From: F1-60-MAGs149 sp037133755
Lineage (GTDB): Bacteria > Actinomycetota > Thermoleophilia > Gaiellales > F1-60-MAGs149
NCBI GenBank assembly: GCA_037133755.1
Contig: JBAXNN010000011.1
Coordinates: forward strand, 27,937 to 91,936
Reading direction: 5' to 3'
Length of the DNA: 64,000 nucleotides
In this document: piece by piece, positions 7,170 to 15,146 of the stretch
How positions within the stretch are numbered: position 1 is the stretch's first letter
Layout of the letters: every line of letters begins with the position of its first letter
The notes under the pieces: generated by a model
Databases searched by the model: none
What the model was told of the DNA's origin: nothing
The model's input: the letters and a program-made list of their open reading frames with translations, nothing else
Program-made: the position numbers and the translations under genes

Positions 7170-8176
7170 ACCTTCTCCACTCCGATTCCCGGCCCCTGCG
7201 AGACCGTGACGACGCCGTCGACGAAGCCGAGACCGCGGAACGGTCCGTCGTCGATCAGCAGGTGCCCATCCAGATCCACGTGATCACACAGCGAGGCGAT
7301 CTGCGTGCCCTGGCCGATGCCGAGCTCCGATTCGATCATGCAGCCGATCATCACCGCCAAACCGTGCGCCCGTGCGGCGCGCGCCAGCGAGAAGCCGCCG
7401 CGAATGCCACCGGTCTTCGAGAGCTTGATGTTGACGCCGTCGCCGAGCATCGCGCAGTGCGGCACGTCGCGGGCCTCCTGCGCCGACTCGTCGAGGATGA
7501 CGGGCAGGCGCACGTCGAGTTCCTTGTACGCGCGATACGCGTCGACGTCGTCGCGGTGGAACGGCTGCTCAACGAATTCGATGCCGAGGCGGACGAGATC
7601 GGGCGTGATCGCGCGGGCGATCTCGATGTCCCAGCCCTCGTTGCCATCGATGCGGATCGGGCCGGCAAAGCCCGCGCGAACCACCTCGAGACGCTCAAGA
7701 TCGGAGGCGCCGCCGACCTTGACCTTGAGGACGCGGTAGTCCTGCGCACGGCGCACCTTGTCGGCCGTGCCCTCAACCGTGTCAATGCCGATCGTGAAGG
7801 AGGTCGGCGGACTGGTCGGCTCGAGGCCGAGCACGCGCCATGTCGGCTGACCAAGGCGCTTGCCGATCCAGTCGTGCAGCGCGCCGTCGATCGCCATGCG
7901 CGAGCCGCCCATCAGGCCCTCGGAGTGCAGGCGACGCATGATGGCCTCGAGTGCGAACGGGTCGTCGCCAAGCATCGCGGCGCCGAGTCCATTGACCTCG
8001 TCAAGCATCGCCTCGGTCGTCTCGCCGTGGTAATCCACGGGCGCGCCCTCGCCAATGCCGATCAGGCCATCGTGCTCGAGCTCGATCACCAACACGGGCT
8101 CGTGTGTTGAGACGCCGCGGGCGATCTCGAACGGCTCGTGCAGGGTCAGGTTCTCGATACGGGCGCGAATCTCCAT
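7166..8176 (-). CDS. dgcA: Dipeptide epimerase / N-acyl-Glu racemase, enolase superfamily
   Basis: This 336-residue enzyme has the acid/base motif KVK (Lys151/Lys153), metal ligands Asp177 (RIDGNEGW), Glu203 (FVEQP) and Asp229 (ILDES), and the opposing Lys251 (NIKLSKTGG). These are the features of L-Ala-D/L-Glu epimerases in the muconate-lactonizing subgroup. The adjacent DUF1611 gene suggests the DgcA role in D-glutamate metabolism rather than murein-peptide recycling, but both are possible. ATG 8176 has a TAGATT box (8183-8188) 6 nt upstream, indicating a leaderless transcript that also covers dgcN. Confidence 0.85.
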   Translation of the reverse strand: MEIRARIENLTLHEPFEIARGVSTHEPVLVIELEHDGLIGIGEGAPVDYHGETTEAMLDEVNGLGAAMLGDDPFALEAIMRRLHSEGLMGGSRMAIDGALHDWIGKRLGQPTWRVLGLEPTSPPTSFTIGIDTVEGTADKVRRAQDYRVLKVKVGGASDLERLEVVRAGFAGPIRIDGNEGWDIEIARAITPDLVRLGIEFVEQPFHRDDVDAYRAYKELDVRLPVILDESAQEARDVPHCAMLGDGVNIKLSKTGGIRGGFSLARAARAHGLAVMIGCMIESELGIGQGTQIASLCDHVDLDGHLLIDDGPFRGLGFVDGVVTVSQGPGIGVEKV

Positions 8177-8232
8177 GCCGGAAATCTACGTCACGGCAGC
8201 GCCTCAGGCGTCCGCTATCCTCCTGCTCGCCC

Positions 8233-8305
8233 GCCCCCGTAGCTCAGTGGATAGAGCACAGCCCTCCGAAGGCTGGGGTCAGACGTTCAAATCGTCTCGG
8301 GGGCA
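8233..8305 (+). tRNA. tRNA-Arg (anticodon CCG)
   Basis: A complete cloverleaf can be drawn. The acceptor GCCCCCG pairs with CGGGGGC (8298-8304), with discriminator A at 8305. The D stem is GCTC/GAGC. The anticodon stem CAGCC/GGCTG carries loop CTCCGAA, giving anticodon CCG. The T stem AGACG/CGTCT carries loop TTCAAAT. CCA is not encoded. The 3' end overlaps the antisense end of the alkA-like gene. Confidence 0.96.
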
Positions 8306-9180
8306 CTGTTCGTCCGCGCCCCCTCGGGGGTGCGGCCGCGGTGCTGCCGGGCCAGTGGATGGCCAAGCAGGTGCATGCTGGCCAGTCCGCGCCATGGCGC
8401 ATACGGCGCAAGCAGCGCGGCCGTTTCGTCCACCGTCGCGTCACGCCCCAGCTGCGCCGATACGAGCCGCATCAGCCCGAGATCGCCGACTAGGCCATGA
8501 TCCTGCCAGCCGTAGCCGTGGAGTCCGAGCACGCCGATCGTCCACGGCCCGATCTGGCTCTCACGGGTGAGGCGTGCTGCCACGCGTTCAGGCTCAAGCG
8601 CGCGCAGACGCTCGAGATCGAGCCCGCGCAGCAGCCGCATCAACGCATCAGCGCGCCGCTGCGCGAGACCACACGACACGAGCCTCGCCGTCCCGAGCGC
8701 GAGCAACTGCTCGGCCGTCGGCGAGGGCACCAACGTCCCCGGCGCCGACGGCACAGCCAGCCGGATGATCCGCCGCTCGATCTGCTGCGCCTCGCGGAAC
8801 GTGATCAGTTGCCCCGCGAACGCCTGCAGGGCCGCGTGAGCGACCGTGCCGGTGCGCAGCGGGCGCAGACCGGGAGCCCGACGCAGCAACGGCGCCAGCA
8901 ATGCGTCGTCGCGCGCGAGCGCGATGAACCCATCGATTGGTTCGTCGCAGGCCAGCCGAAAACGCAACGCGCGCTCAGCCGCCACGACATCGTCCGTGGC
9001 GAGTTCAACCGCGAGGACACCATCTGGCTGTTGCCGTACGCGAGCACTGCCATACCCCGCGCCGAGTGCAACTTCGAGTACGTCACCGTCGAGGCGCCGT
9101 GTCACACCGTCGCCGCCGCGAGCAGAGCGCACGAGGTCGTACGGGGCTGCAGGCTGGATCAGGAGGTCGGGTGCGCGCAC
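8287..9180 (-). CDS. DNA-3-methyladenine glycosylase II-like (AlkA family)
   Basis: This 297-residue protein has an HhH-GPD fold in its C-terminal half. A helix-hairpin-helix (LTRESQIGPWTIGVLGLHGY) is followed by LVGDLGLMRL, whose Asp is in the position of the catalytic Asp of AlkA. It should excise alkylated purines in base-excision repair. GTG 9180 is supported by TAGCGT (9187-9192) 6 nt upstream. The stop codon (8287-8289) lies inside the T loop of tRNA-Arg on the opposite strand, so the two genes overlap by 19 bp. Confidence 0.82.
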   Translation of the reverse strand: MRAPDLLIQPAAPYDLVRSARGGDGVTRRLDGDVLEVALGAGYGSARVRQQPDGVLAVELATDDVVAAERALRFRLACDEPIDGFIALARDDALLAPLLRRAPGLRPLRTGTVAHAALQAFAGQLITFREAQQIERRIIRLAVPSAPGTLVPSPTAEQLLALGTARLVSCGLAQRRADALMRLLRGLDLERLRALEPERVAARLTRESQIGPWTIGVLGLHGYGWQDHGLVGDLGLMRLVSAQLGRDATVDETAALLAPYAPWRGLASMHLLGHPLARQHRGRTPEGARTNSAPETI

Positions 9181-9192
9181 GCCCCGACGCTA

Positions 9193-10194
9193 TCAACCGC
9201 TGGCCGCGAGCGGCAAGACCGGCGCCACATCTGCCACGGGCAACTCCGGTACGCGCTGCGCTCCCGCGGCGGGCAGCACCGGGGCTACCGACTCGGGCAG
9301 CGGGACAGTGGCCGGGTCTGCCGCCACGGGCACCAGCACGGTCACCGTTGCCGGCGGGGGCTGCTCGGGCTCTGCCGGCCCGGTGGCGACGACTTGAGCA
9401 GTCGTCGAGATTGTCTCCTCCACGCTGGCCGAGCGTGGCGTCGCGAACCCGTCGCCGTCATCGGCAGACACCAACGGATACGCGGCAGAGCCGAGGATCA
9501 CGTCGTTGCCACCGACGGAGGCGCCGGGCGCCAGAACCGCCGTGCCGGCCGACCGAGCCGGCATGAACAGCACCAGCCCGGCCGCAGCCAGCAAGGCGAC
9601 GATGGCGGCGGGCACCAGCACGCGCGACCGCCGTGGCCGCGGGCGGGCCGCTCGTCGCGGCGGCGGCGCCCACGCCGCTGACGCCACGTCGTCGTCGACA
9701 TCCGCGCGTGGCAGGAGTCCCGCGAGCGCACGCCCGGCGGCGCGCGGCGCGTGGTCGCCACCAAGCCAGACGACGCCGTCGAGACACAATCGCCCGTCGT
9801 CTGCCGCGACGAGCATGGCGCGTGTGACGTCGTCGACATCCAGACCGGCCTCCGCCAGCGCCTCGCCGATTGCTCGCGCCTGATCCTGTGCATCGTCGGG
9901 CAACGACCGCCCGGCTGCCGGCGACGGACCGAGAATCGCCCAATGCGCGTCATCGTCGTCGGTCACGAGCTCGCGGAGGCGCGGCAGTCGAGCACCGTCC
10001 TGCGCTGCGCGCCAGGCATCCTCCCACGCATCAACGCGTTCGGCATCGCCCGGTACGCCAACGACGCGACAGGCGGCCTCCGTGCGATCGGCCTCAAGAT
10101 CAACCGCATCGATGAGTCCCGTACGACGCAGCGATCCCGCGACGCGGTAGCGATCGCCGATCACGATGCCTCGTGTGCCCGGTGCGGTATCCAT
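9193..10194 (-). CDS. Membrane protein with degenerate kinase-like cytoplasmic domain
   Basis: The N-terminus (IGDRYRVAGSLRRTGLIDAV, then DLEADRTEA) aligns by eye with the start of PknB-type Ser/Thr kinases, but the VAVK lysine, the HRD loop and DFG are all absent. A remnant like NILLDDDGRVKL may be LVAADDGRLCLDGVVWLG. An Arg/Pro-rich linker leads to one membrane helix near residues 195-213 and a Pro/Val/Ala-rich extracellular tail. If related to kinases it is a strongly eroded pseudokinase with a scaffold or sensor role. Its 333 residues are shorter than usual PASTA kinases. CAGGCT at 10201-10206 lies 6 nt before the ATG. Confidence 0.6.
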   Translation of the reverse strand: MDTAPGTRGIVIGDRYRVAGSLRRTGLIDAVDLEADRTEAACRVVGVPGDAERVDAWEDAWRAAQDGARLPRLRELVTDDDDAHWAILGPSPAAGRSLPDDAQDQARAIGEALAEAGLDVDDVTRAMLVAADDGRLCLDGVVWLGGDHAPRAAGRALAGLLPRADVDDDVASAAWAPPPRRAARPRPRRSRVLVPAAIVALLAAAGLVLFMPARSAGTAVLAPGASVGGNDVILGSAAYPLVSADDGDGFATPRSASVEETISTTAQVVATGPAEPEQPPPATVTVLVPVAADPATVPLPESVAPVLPAAGAQRVPELPVADVAPVLPLAASG

Positions 10195-10279
10195 GCGACC
10201 AGCCTGCCGCGGATCGCATCAACGGCGACGCGTCACGACGCGCCGCTTTGCACCGGACCCGCGCCGAGGTGTGACGAAG

Positions 10280-10729
10280 TCAGCCTGCGGGCCAGGCGAT
10301 TGGCGCGAGCGGCGCGACGATCTCGTCTTGGCGCGCGAGCATCTCGCCGCTGTCGGTCTCGTGGTCGTGGCCCAGCAGGTGCAGCGTCCCGTGCACCAGC
10401 AGATCCACCAGCTCGTCCCCCACGGCAACATCGTTGTCCGCGGCCTGCTGCACCAACACGGGCACGCAGATCACCACGTCTCCGAGCATGCGCGTGACCC
10501 CGTCGAGATCCTCGTCCTCGTCATCGTCGATCGGAAACGAGAGCACGTCCGTGGGCTCATCTTTGCCGCGGTGCTCCCGGTTGATCTCCTGCATCTCGAA
10601 GGCATCGACCAAGACGACGCCGACCTCGACCTCCCCCACGCCCTCAGCCACCAGCACGGCGTCGATCACCGCGGCCACGGCGGCCTCGTCCACGCCACTC
10701 TCGGCGCGATCGTCGAATTCCAGGGTCAC
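10280..10729 (-). CDS. ybeY: Endoribonuclease YbeY, rRNA maturation factor
   Basis: The zinc site HGTLHLLGHDHE and the upstream motif REHRGKDEPTDVLSFP are diagnostic of YbeY, a single-strand endoribonuclease involved in 16S rRNA 3' maturation and ribosome quality control. Its 149 residues match the family. It starts with GTG overlapping the TGA of phoH (GTGA), the usual phoH-ybeY coupling in bacteria. The region up to the kinase-like gene start is only 85 bp. Confidence 0.95.
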   Translation of the reverse strand: MTLEFDDRAESGVDEAAVAAVIDAVLVAEGVGEVEVGVVLVDAFEMQEINREHRGKDEPTDVLSFPIDDDEDEDLDGVTRMLGDVVICVPVLVQQAADNDVAVGDELVDLLVHGTLHLLGHDHETDSGEMLARQDEIVAPLAPIAWPAG

Positions 10730-11676
10730 TGGATCGTGTCCTCGTCGGAGATGCGGTAGGCCTCGACGATCCGCTGCACGAGCTTGTGGCGCACGACGTC
10801 CGACTTGTCGAACTCGATGATCCCGATGTCCGGCACGTTCTGCAGGATGCGCGCGGCCTCGACGAGGCCAGACAGCGAATCGCGGGGCAGGTCGACCTGC
10901 GTCGGGTCGCCCGTCACCACCACCTTGGAACCCATGCCGAGGCGCGTCAGGAACATGCGCATCTGCTCCTTCGTGGTGTTCTGCGCCTCGTCGAGAATGA
11001 TGTACGCGTCGTTGAGCGTACGGCCGCGCATGAAGGCAAGTGGCGCCACCTCGACGACACCACGCTCCAACATCGCCGTGACGCGCTCGCCGTCCATCAT
11101 GTCGTAGAGCGCGTCGAACAGCGGACGCAGATACGGGTCAACCTTGGCCATCAGATCCCCGGGCAGGAAGCCCAGGCGTTCGCCGGCCTCCACCGCAGGG
11201 CGCGTCAGGATGATGCGCGACACTTCGCGGCTATCGAGCGCAGCGACGGCGAGCGCCATCGCCAGGTACGTCTTGCCGGTACCGGCCGGACCGATGCCGA
11301 ACGTCATCGTGTGGGTGCGGATCGTGTCGACGTACAGCTTCTGGTTGGCGGTGCGCGGCTTGATCGATGTCGTACCGTGCCGCCAGACGACGTCGCCGAG
11401 GACGTCCTTGGCCTTGCCGTTGCGCGCGAGCACGCCCGTCACTGCCTCAACGGTCTGCGACTCGAGCGGCGTGCCGCCCTCGACCAGCGCACTCAACTCG
11501 CCGAGCAGGGACTGCGCGCTCTCGAGCTGCGCATCGTCGCCGTCGAGCATCACCTCGTCGCCGCGGAGGTACACCTTGCACGCCGCCGACTGCGCAACCG
11601 CCTTGAGCACCTCATCGCCGCGCGACGAGAGCTCGCGCGCGAACGTGTCCGAGACGGTGAAACTCGTCCGGGTCAA
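10726..11676 (-). CDS. phoH: PhoH family ATPase
   Basis: The Walker A motif is GPAGTGKTYLAMALA and Walker B is DAYIILDEAQNTT, with VVTGDPTQVDLPR as sensor region, typical of PhoH/PhoL proteins associated with YbeY in RNA metabolism. The frame is open to 11739, but that would overlap the preceding gene. TTG at 11676 is preceded by GGAG with 6-nt spacing and gives the normal N-terminus (TRTSFTVSDTF) and 316 residues. It follows yqeY and is translationally coupled to ybeY. Confidence 0.93.
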   Translation of the reverse strand: MTRTSFTVSDTFARELSSRGDEVLKAVAQSAACKVYLRGDEVMLDGDDAQLESAQSLLGELSALVEGGTPLESQTVEAVTGVLARNGKAKDVLGDVVWRHGTTSIKPRTANQKLYVDTIRTHTMTFGIGPAGTGKTYLAMALAVAALDSREVSRIILTRPAVEAGERLGFLPGDLMAKVDPYLRPLFDALYDMMDGERVTAMLERGVVEVAPLAFMRGRTLNDAYIILDEAQNTTKEQMRMFLTRLGMGSKVVVTGDPTQVDLPRDSLSGLVEAARILQNVPDIGIIEFDKSDVVRHKLVQRIVEAYRISDEDTIQ

Positions 11677-11692
11677 ACGACGCTCCGACGCA

Positions 11693-12133
11693 TCAGGCTC
11701 CGAGCGCCTCGCGCACGGCGGTCGAGACGGCCTTGCCATCCGCTCGGCCGGCGGTCTTCGGCTGGAGGATCTTCATGACGCTGCCGAGGTCTTTCGGCTC
11801 CGTGGCACCGGCCTCGGCGATCGCCGATGCGATCAGCTCGGAAAGTTCCTCGGGTGCGAGCTGCGCGGGCAGGTAGCGGTCGATCATCGTGAGTTCCGCC
11901 TCCTCCTTGAGCGCCGCGTCTTCGCGGCCACCTTCGCGGAAGCTCTCGGCGGCCTCGACACGCTTCTTGCGCTCGCGCGTCATCACCTGGATGGCGCCGG
12001 CGTCGTCGAGCGTGCCGCCGTTGGCCTTTTCAGCGTCCTTGAGCGCAGCCAGCAGCATCGTCAGCGCACCCACCTTCTCGCTGTCCCGCGCGAGGCGCGC
12101 CTCGCGGAGTTCGGCTTCGACCTGTTCGATCAT
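11693..12133 (-). CDS. yqeY: GatB/YqeY domain protein
   Basis: This 146-residue protein starts MIEQVEAELREARLARDSEK and contains LTMIDRYLPAQLAPEELSEL and KDLGSVMKILQPKTAGRADGKAV, the YqeY pattern shared with the tail domain of GatB. Such domains bind tRNA; free YqeY proteins are assumed to act in tRNA metabolism but the reaction is unknown. The same frame is open for another 1.5 kb upstream, opposite a secreted-protein gene. That part has no family resemblance and is treated as a shadow. Confidence 0.93.
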   Translation of the reverse strand: MIEQVEAELREARLARDSEKVGALTMLLAALKDAEKANGGTLDDAGAIQVMTRERKKRVEAAESFREGGREDAALKEEAELTMIDRYLPAQLAPEELSELIASAIAEAGATEPKDLGSVMKILQPKTAGRADGKAVSTAVREALGA

Positions 12134-12277
12134 GTCCCCGAGGATAACCGCCCCGCTCCCCGTGTGATCCCAACGTTTGCATTTCGACGAACGCGACCGC
12201 GACGCGCCATGTAGGGGTAACCCCTCACGTGCGTGATTCCGGTGGTGCTCGCCGCTCGCATCTGCGATTGTCACCCG

Positions 12278-13666
12278 ATGCAACGTCGTCACCTCATTCC
12301 CATAATCCTCGCGCTGCTCGTCGCGCTCACAACGGCCAGTGCTGCCTCGGCTGCTACGCGGTTCGACCATACGCGGCAAGCTGCATCGTTCTTCCACCAC
12401 GCCGTCCCGGCTCCCGGTTTCTCCATCACCAACGTGTGGGTCGTGCCGGACAAGCTTCAGGCCACGAAGATCACGGTTACGTCCGACGTCAACGGCGTCG
12501 TCACCGCGAATGCGGCGCTCCAAAGCGTTAACGGCGGCACGCTGAATGGCACGCTGGTCTGGACCAACAACTGCCACTGGAAGATAACGTTCGTGGCCGA
12601 CTCGACCGCCACATCCGCGTCGGCACCGACGACGACGATCAAGCTCAATCACATCGATGGCTTCATCAGCAACGTCGGCTGCGAGCATCACGCGCAGCTG
12701 ACGCTGAAAGGCTATTCGATCGGCGAGAGCAAGGTCGACATCAACCTCTCCATCGTGAAGAACGGCTTCGAGGGATCGACGGAGATCACCAACCTCGTGC
12801 TCGGCAAGACCACGTACCCCCGCGTCAAGCTCAGCGTGTCGACGCTGAGCACTGCCGCGCGTCTCGAGGGCGAGATGGCGAGCGACCTCGGCAACTTCAC
12901 GATCGACGCCCAAGTCACCGCCCCGCACGGCAGCTACCACCAGGACCTCACGGTGACCGGTGCCGACCTCAAGGTCGAGTCGCCCTCGTTCGAGTTCGTC
13001 TCGTTCCATTACCACACCGTGTTCGACATCCCGAACGGCGGCTGCGCCTCGTACAAGGCGCAGATTGGTGGCCAGCTGAAGATGAAGAACTGGACCTATA
13101 CGCTGCTCGCGCCGTACACGGACAAAGCAACGAACGCAGTGGTGATCCCCACGGAGATCCAGGTCTCCTGCGGTGTCGTCAAGGTCTTCAAGCTGGGTAT
13201 CGATGCGCAGCACGAGGAGGCCGCCGGCAAGTACAAGAAGGCCACGTTGATCATCGCGCTGATGAACACCCCGGGCACTGAGAAGGACGTCACCTCGGGG
13301 GTCGGTGACGTGAATGGCCACTTCGGCACGATCGAGTACCAGAAGGGGCTGTTCGGCTACGTCGATCTGGCCAAGGGGCGCGAGTTCAGCGAGAAGTTCG
13401 GCGTAAAGGGCTTCAAGAGGTGCTTCTGCGTGCACATCCGCCTCGGCATCATATTCGGCGTGGCGATCTACGTGCCGAAGGGCGCGTCGAACAACACCTA
13501 CCACTCGAAGATCGGTGCCGGCGGTTACTTCCAGGCCGGTCGTGTCGACGGCTCGTTTGGCTGTGTCTACGAGCACACGACCAGCAATGACTTCAGCTGC
13601 CAGGGCAAGTTCACCGTCGACCCGAGCTGGGCCGGCAAGTACACGCGCCATTGGAGCGGGTTCTAG
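12278..13666 (+). CDS. Secreted protein of unknown function
   Basis: ATG 12278 gives 462 residues with a clear signal peptide (MQRRHLIPIILALLVALTTA, cleavage after ASAASA). The mature part is Thr/Ser/Val-rich with alternating polar and hydrophobic residues, suggesting beta structure, and has about nine Cys, mostly spaced singly (NNCHW, NVGCEH, NGGCASY, VSCGV, RCFCV, FGCVY, FSCQG), compatible with disulfides outside the cell. No family was recognised. It is the only plus gene in an 8-kb minus block, and its stop TAG is shared in CTAG with the stop of rsmE. Its promoter should lie in the 144-bp gap to yqeY. Confidence 0.8.
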   Translation: MQRRHLIPIILALLVALTTASAASAATRFDHTRQAASFFHHAVPAPGFSITNVWVVPDKLQATKITVTSDVNGVVTANAALQSVNGGTLNGTLVWTNNCHWKITFVADSTATSASAPTTTIKLNHIDGFISNVGCEHHAQLTLKGYSIGESKVDINLSIVKNGFEGSTEITNLVLGKTTYPRVKLSVSTLSTAARLEGEMASDLGNFTIDAQVTAPHGSYHQDLTVTGADLKVESPSFEFVSFHYHTVFDIPNGGCASYKAQIGGQLKMKNWTYTLLAPYTDKATNAVVIPTEIQVSCGVVKVFKLGIDAQHEEAAGKYKKATLIIALMNTPGTEKDVTSGVGDVNGHFGTIEYQKGLFGYVDLAKGREFSEKFGVKGFKRCFCVHIRLGIIFGVAIYVPKGASNNTYHSKIGAGGYFQAGRVDGSFGCVYEHTTSNDFSCQGKFTVDPSWAGKYTRHWSGF

Positions 13667-14358
13667 GCGGTCAGCTGCGCGCGCACCAGGGCCGCCGCCA
13701 CGATGGCGGCGGTCTCGGTGCGTAGCACCGTCGCGCCCAGCGTGACGATCGGGCGCGACGCGGCACGCGCTTGCGCGAGCTCATCGACGCCGAACCCGGC
13801 TTCGGGACCGATCAGCAACGTGATCGGACGCGTGGCTGTGCCCAGCGCTTCAGCCAGCGACGTGTCGTGCTCCTCGTGCGAGCACACGATCGCTCCAGCC
13901 GCCAGCGCATCGGGATACGCGACGGGTGCGAGGATGGTGGGAATGCACGGCAGCTTTGCTTGGGCCGCGGCACCGGCGGCGATGCGCTCCCAGCGGTCGG
14001 TGCGCGCCTCGCGGCGGCGCCCGGCGGCGAGCAGCGGGCCGATCTCCGCCACGCCAAGCTCCACCAGTTTCTCCACCGCGTCGTCGGCGCGCGGACCGCT
14101 CTGTGCGAGCAGCACGCGGATGGGAGCCAGCGCGGGTTGCGCGAGCAGCTCGTCGCTGAGCACCAGCGTGCCGAGCTTCGCGTTGTCGACCACCGCCGTG
14201 AACACGCGCCCCCGACCGTCGGCTGCCTCGACCACCTCCCCCGCTTCGAGCCGCAGGACCTTGTGCAGCCGGTGCGCGTCATCCTTGGACAACGCGACCC
14301 GTTCGCCGGCGGCGACTGCGCCCGTCGGTGGGAGGAAGAAGCGGAAGACGTGCGCCAT
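13663..14358 (-). CDS. rsmE: 16S rRNA m3U1498 methyltransferase RsmE
   Basis: This 231-residue protein starts AHVFRFFLPP and contains the PUA-like N-terminal part (DAHRLHKVLRLEAGEVVE) and the SPOUT knot motifs LLIGPEAGFGVDEL and VTLGATVLRTETAAIVA. It methylates U1498 in 16S rRNA. ATG 14358 was chosen because the longer frame (to 14406) would run into prmA. It follows prmA after 20 nt in the conserved order hrcA-dnaJ-prmA-rsmE. Confidence 0.93.
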   Translation of the reverse strand: MAHVFRFFLPPTGAVAAGERVALSKDDAHRLHKVLRLEAGEVVEAADGRGRVFTAVVDNAKLGTLVLSDELLAQPALAPIRVLLAQSGPRADDAVEKLVELGVAEIGPLLAAGRRREARTDRWERIAAGAAAQAKLPCIPTILAPVAYPDALAAGAIVCSHEEHDTSLAEALGTATRPITLLIGPEAGFGVDELAQARAASRPIVTLGATVLRTETAAIVAAALVRAQLTA

Positions 14359-14378
14359 GACGGCAGGGTACCCCGAGC

Positions 14379-15146
14379 TCAGCGCGTCAGGAGTGCCGAA
14401 CGCCAACCATCGAGGACGATCTGGCGCTGCAGGTCCCAGCCCGTGTGGTTCAGCTCGTCTTCGATGCGCAGACCGCTGACGATGATGCGATCGGGGAGCC
14501 CCTCGCGCTGCAGCAGCATCTCGATCAACTTGCGTTCGATATTGGCGACGACGAGGTCGGACTCGGGCAGCGGCGCCATGATCGCGTCGCCCGTCACGAC
14601 CTCGATCCGATCGGCGTAGCCGTTGACGATCGCGTTCTCCCGCGTCGACTCGATTGCGTTCTGATCGATGTCCATGGCCAGGATCGGATGGTGACCGCGG
14701 TAGGCGCCGATGATCGAGAGCAGGCCGGAGCCGCAGCCGAGGTCGAGCAGGCGGCCGGGCGGCTCATCGAGCAGCAACTGGCCGGCGCCACGCGTCGTGC
14801 CGTGGGAACCGGTGCCGAAGGCATGGCCGGGCTCGAGGATGATCGCGTCGACCGGTTCGTCGAGCCAGGGCGGGCGCACCCAGAGGTCGCCGATCTGCGT
14901 GGGCTTGTGGAACTGGCGCCAGGCGTCACGCCAGCCATCAGGGACGGCCTCGGGCGTGGCGGGCAGCCAGTCGGGCAGTTCCGGAGCGGGCTCATCGACG
15001 CCGAGGAAGCCGGCGAAGCCGATCGTCGATCCCCGCGCTACCTCCTGCAGGCCACCGGGGAACGCCTCGAGCAGGATCGCGATGGCCTCTTCGGCGCGCT
15101 CGGCGGGAACCTCGATCTGCCAGCGGGTGAGCGGCGGATCAACCAC
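14379..15146 (-). CDS. prmA: Ribosomal protein L11 methyltransferase
   Basis: The SAM-binding motif LDLGCGSGLLSI and the PrmA signature PGHAFGTGSHGTT identify it, with the substrate-contact motif VVANIERKLI in place of the usual NPP(Y)-like loop. Its 255 residues are slightly shorter than the E. coli enzyme. GTG 15146 overlaps the dnaJ stop by 8 nt, so it is translated as part of the heat-shock operon. Confidence 0.92.
   Translation of the reverse strand: MVDPPLTRWQIEVPAERAEEAIAILLEAFPGGLQEVARGSTIGFAGFLGVDEPAPELPDWLPATPEAVPDGWRDAWRQFHKPTQIGDLWVRPPWLDEPVDAIILEPGHAFGTGSHGTTRGAGQLLLDEPPGRLLDLGCGSGLLSIIGAYRGHHPILAMDIDQNAIESTRENAIVNGYADRIEVVTGDAIMAPLPESDLVVANIERKLIEMLLQREGLPDRIIVSGLRIEDELNHTGWDLQRQIVLDGWRSALLTR

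Noticed and set aside
12134..13651. Long N-terminal extension of the yqeY frame
   Set aside because: It lies antisense to the secreted-protein gene, and the YqeY family begins at the ATG at 12133.
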